Below are positions 5,885 through 7,811 of a stretch of 7,811 nucleotides of DNA, piece by piece. Position 1 is the first letter of the stretch. Every line of letters starts with the position of its first letter. Below the pieces are notes generated by a model. That model was given only the letters and a program-made list of their open reading frames with translations, was not told the DNA's origin and ran no database searches. The DNA lies in NCBI GenBank assembly GCA_023443765.1, contig JAEZTA010000160.1:1-7811 (forward strand), read 5' to 3'. The translations under genes were made by a program, and so were the position numbers. This DNA is from Bacteroidota bacterium (GTDB lineage: Bacteria; Bacteroidota; Bacteroidia; Bacteroidales; Rikenellaceae).

Positions 5885-5894
5885 GCGAATTCGC
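5885..5894. other. Perfect 10-bp palindrome at the pdxB stop codon
   Basis: GCGAATTCGC overlaps the last base of the pdxB stop codon. It has no loop and no T-tract follows on the minus strand, so it is a poor terminator. No better terminator is visible before the repeats, so some pdxB transcripts may read into pyrD. Confidence 0.35.
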
Positions 5895-6889
5895 TAAAAA
5901 TATTCGCGGCGGTAGGTGTAATGGTCGCGCATGGACTCGAAATCGTCGGGACACTCCTTCAGGCGGCGGCTTTCGGCTTCGATGTCATAAGCTTTTCCGA
6001 TGGTGGCGCAAAGCTCCTCCCAGCCGATCGGACGCGGGGTCGACGGGGCCGCCTCGGGCGGATACCACCCTTCGGGCGGCAGCCCGAACCGGCGGGCCAG
6101 CGAGGCGACGGACATCGCCGTGGCGTTGGCTTTGCCCTGCTCGGAGTAACCCGCGATGTGGGGCGTCGCAAGCAGCGCGTGGGCGAGCAGCGCCGGATTG
6201 AGGTGCGGTTCGTGCTCCCAGACATCGAGTGCGCAGTCGAGCCCGCTGGCCAGCAGGGCGTTGCCGTCGACCACCTCCCCGCGTGAAGAGTTGAGTACGA
6301 CGGCGCCGGGTTTCATCCGGGCGAACAGTTCTTTGCCGGCCATGTGGCGTGTTGTGTCGTCGAGCGGCGTGTGGAAGGTGAGGATGTCGGCCTCGCGGGC
6401 CACCTCTTCCAGCGGCCGGAACCCGCAGTGTTCGCGCTCCTCGCGCGGCGGGTCGCAGCAAACGACGCGGAATCCCCACGCCTCGGCGTATTCTTTGACG
6501 AGCGATCCGACGTGTCCCACGCCCACGATGCCCAGGGTGCGTTCGGCGGGCTGCCAGCCCTGCGTGCGGGCGAGGTGCACGAGTACGGCGCTGACCCATT
6601 GCAGGACGCCCCGGGCGTTGCAGCCCGCAGCCGTCACGACTTCGATGCCGTGTTCCGCGCACCATGTCCGGTCGATGTGGTCGAATCCGATGGTCGCCGT
6701 GGCGATCATCCGTACGCGCGAACCAGCCAGCAGTTTTTCGTCGCACCGGGTGCGGGTGCGTATCACCAGCGCGTCGGCGTCGTGTGCGTCGGCGGCCGAA
6801 ATCGCCGTTCCGGGGAGGTATTTCACCTCGGCAAACGGCTCCAGGACACCCCGCAGAAAGGGTATGGCACTGTCGGCAATGATTTTCAT
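5894..6889 (-). CDS. pdxB: 4-phosphoerythronate dehydrogenase (pyridoxal 5'-phosphate synthesis)
   Basis: This 331-residue protein is a D-2-hydroxyacid dehydrogenase family member that oxidises 4-phospho-D-erythronate in the deoxyxylulose 5-phosphate-dependent route to vitamin B6. The start MKIIADSAIPF and the ATIGFDHID segment (66-73) fit PdxB. The nucleotide fold has GVGHVG 123-128 with Asp146 ending the second strand. The catalytic triad is Arg203 (SSRGEVVD), Glu227 (LDVWEHEP) and His244 (ATPHIAGY), and the LDVWE-EP and TPHIAGYSEQGKA segments match PdxB rather than SerA or other relatives. A C-terminal part from about 285 corresponds to the PdxB dimerisation region. The start at 6887-6889 is set by the family N-terminus; the open frame continues far upstream only as a high-GC shadow of the divergent gene. 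No other B6 gene is adjacent. It is divergent from the ureohydrolase gene, and pyrD follows it on the same strand after 250 bp of repeats. Confidence 0.95.
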   Translation of the reverse strand: MKIIADSAIPFLRGVLEPFAEVKYLPGTAISAADAHDADALVIRTRTRCDEKLLAGSRVRMIATATIGFDHIDRTWCAEHGIEVVTAAGCNARGVLQWVSAVLVHLARTQGWQPAERTLGIVGVGHVGSLVKEYAEAWGFRVVCCDPPREEREHCGFRPLEEVAREADILTFHTPLDDTTRHMAGKELFARMKPGAVVLNSSRGEVVDGNALLASGLDCALDVWEHEPHLNPALLAHALLATPHIAGYSEQGKANATAMSVASLARRFGLPPEGWYPPEAAPSTPRPIGWEELCATIGKAYDIEAESRRLKECPDDFESMRDHYTYRREYF

Positions 6890-6934
6890 AATAACTTTGG
6901 TGTGTTTGTCTCCGTTTCTCGTCATTCGGATCAA

Positions 6935-6942
6935 CAAAGATA
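6935..6942 (-). promoter_or_regulatory. Probable pdxB promoter -7 box
   Basis: TATCTTTG on the minus strand fits TAnnTTTG perfectly and lies 45 nt before the pdxB ATG in an AT-rich stretch. No TTTG is present at the expected -33 position (6962-6965 reads GTAC), so only half of the promoter is supported. Confidence 0.45.
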
Positions 6943-6962
6943 GGTAAAAAATAAATTTTTCG

Positions 6963-6970
6963 TACCTTAG
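6963..6970 (+). promoter_or_regulatory. Possible -7 box for the ureohydrolase gene
   Basis: TACCTTAG follows a TTTTTCG tract on the plus strand and differs from TAnnTTTG at one base. No TTTG is present at the right distance upstream. If used, transcription would start near 6975, giving a leader of about 80 nt with two small dyads. Confidence 0.35.
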
Positions 6971-6976
6971 CCCCCT

Positions 6977-7016
6977 AAAACGAAACGTTTTCGCCCGACG
7001 GATGCAAAGTCCGGGC
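6977..7016 (+). other. Two adjacent dyads in the ureohydrolase leader
   Basis: AAAACG-AAA-CGTTTT (6977-6991) is followed at once by GCCCGAC (6993-6999) and GTCCGGGC (7009-7016), which pair around a 9-nt loop with one bulged C. They could be an operator or leader hairpins before the coding start at 7055. I do not recognise a known riboswitch. Confidence 0.3.
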
Positions 7017-7054
7017 CTGCATGGTCGCGGGCGAACGGCGGAAACGGCAACAGA

Positions 7055-7811
7055 ATGACGAACGTTATGGAACAGAAACCCTTCGATCCGGATGGAGTCG
7101 GCGTGGACAACGGAACCTATTTCGGGCTTCCGTTCGATCCCGAAACGGCGGAACTGGTGCTGATCTCGGCGCCTTGGGACGTAACGGTCTCTTACGGGTC
7201 GGGCACGGCCTATGCCCCCGATGCCATTATCGAAGCTTCGACGCAGCTGGATTTCCACGATCCGCTGGCTCCCGGCGCCTGGCGCCGCGGCATCGCCACG
7301 GCCGACGTGGACTATTCGCTGCTGGAGTCTTCGCAGCGCCTGCGTGTCGATGCCTCGCGGGTGATCGACCATCTCGAAGGGGGCGGGTGCCTCGAAGACG
7401 ACTATGTCGTGCGCAAGGTCCGCCGCGTGAACGAGGGCTGTGCGGCCATGAACGCCAACATCGGGGCGCAGGCCGTGCGCTGGCTCGACGCGGGCAAGAT
7501 CGTGGGGCTCGTGGGCGGCGACCATTCGACGCCCTACGGGCTGATCCGCGCTCTGGGGGCCCGTCACGAAGCGTTCGGCATCCTGCATATCGACGCCCAC
7601 TGCGACCTGCGCGACGCTTACGAGGGTTTTGAATTTTCCCATGCGTCGATCATGTTCAACGTCCTGCGCGACGTGCCGCAGGTCAGCCGGATCGCTCAGG
7701 TCGCCGTGCGCGATTTCAGCGAGGCGGAGGCCGCGATGGCCGCTTCGTCGGAGCGTATCGCCACGTTCGACGACCTCTCGCTGGCCGCTGCGGAGTTCCG
7801 CGGCGAGACGT
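7055..7811 (+). CDS. Agmatinase-like ureohydrolase, partial (runs off the right edge)
   Basis: The first 252 residues of a ureohydrolase (arginase/agmatinase superfamily) are visible. These enzymes use two Mn ions to release urea from guanidino compounds. Metal-binding motifs are GGDHS 154-158 (His157) and DAHCD 180-184 (Asp180, His182, Asp184), followed by the substrate-loop segment FSHASIMFN 194-202 with His196. The last metal motif (SxDxxD-like) lies beyond the window. The middle part (about 110-130) carries an acidic/basic insert before NEGCAAMN. No signal peptide is seen, so it is cytosolic. The start at 7055-7057 gives MTNVMEQKPF; an ATG four codons later (7067) is equally possible, and neither has a ribosome-binding site. 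The exact substrate (agmatine, formiminoglutamate, guanidine or another) cannot be decided, so no symbol is given. It is divergent from pdxB. Confidence 0.85.
   Translation, partial: MTNVMEQKPFDPDGVGVDNGTYFGLPFDPETAELVLISAPWDVTVSYGSGTAYAPDAIIEASTQLDFHDPLAPGAWRRGIATADVDYSLLESSQRLRVDASRVIDHLEGGGCLEDDYVVRKVRRVNEGCAAMNANIGAQAVRWLDAGKIVGLVGGDHSTPYGLIRALGARHEAFGILHIDAHCDLRDAYEGFEFSHASIMFNVLRDVPQVSRIAQVAVRDFSEAEAAMAASSERIATFDDLSLAAAEFRGET

Noticed and set aside
5697..5954. Leftward 85-codon frame with an internally repeated peptide
   Set aside because: The peptide repeat only mirrors the DNA repeat before pyrD, and the frame starts inside pdxB in a different phase.
6977..7054. Guanidine-II (mini-ykkC) riboswitch before the ureohydrolase
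   Set aside because: Several ACGR tetranucleotides occur in the leader, but none is closed by a complementary stem, so the required pair of ACGR-loop hairpins is absent.
7021..7632. Rightward frame starting at ATG 7021, upstream of the ureohydrolase start
   Set aside because: It overlaps the ureohydrolase in another frame and encodes Arg/Gly-rich nonsense, while the 7055 frame holds GGDHS and DAHCD.

Overview
This window looks like a chromosomal segment of a GC-rich member of the Bacteroidales, most like Alistipes/Rikenellaceae (inference). The evidence is a DUF4295 gene behind rpmB-rpmG, a textbook Bacteroidetes promoter (TTTG, 19 nt, TAnnTTTG) before rpmB, A-rich leaders instead of Shine-Dalgarno sequences, a TPR-type sensor kinase, and GC-rich coding sequence with AT-rich intergenic gaps. 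All genes read leftward (minus strand) except the last, which diverges to the right.

Layout from right to left. A ureohydrolase (agmatinase-like) gene runs rightward off the window end at 7811. It is divergent from pdxB (4-phosphoerythronate dehydrogenase, vitamin B6 synthesis), with about 165 bp of regulatory DNA between them. Left of pdxB is a 250-bp gap holding two complete copies and one partial copy of a 74-75 bp direct repeat. Each copy carries a leftward promoter-like module aimed at pyrD. Then follow pyrD (quinone-type dihydroorotate dehydrogenase), cinA (full two-domain protein) and a second, stand-alone CinA amidase domain with a lipoprotein-like signal peptide, spaced 10 and 16 nt apart. 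After 81 nt comes a TPR/transmembrane sensor histidine kinase with no partner regulator in view. Past a palindrome-rich gap, a separate promoter drives rpmB-rpmG-DUF4295, which runs off the left edge.

Functional picture. The pyrD-cinA-cinA2 cluster joins pyrimidine synthesis to pyridine-nucleotide salvage or cleanup, and pdxB and the ureohydrolase are also metabolic housekeeping genes. From memory, cinA usually sits directly before rpmB-rpmG-DUF4295-ftsY in this phylum, so the lipoprotein-like amidase and the kinase look like insertions into a conserved neighbourhood.

The most unusual item is the apparently exported CinA-type amidase, about 59% identical by hand alignment to the C-terminal domain of the cytosolic CinA next to it, with all visible active-site motifs kept. 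The tandem promoter-bearing repeats before pyrD are the second point of interest. I see no CRISPR array, tRNA, rRNA, insertion sequence or clear mobile element.
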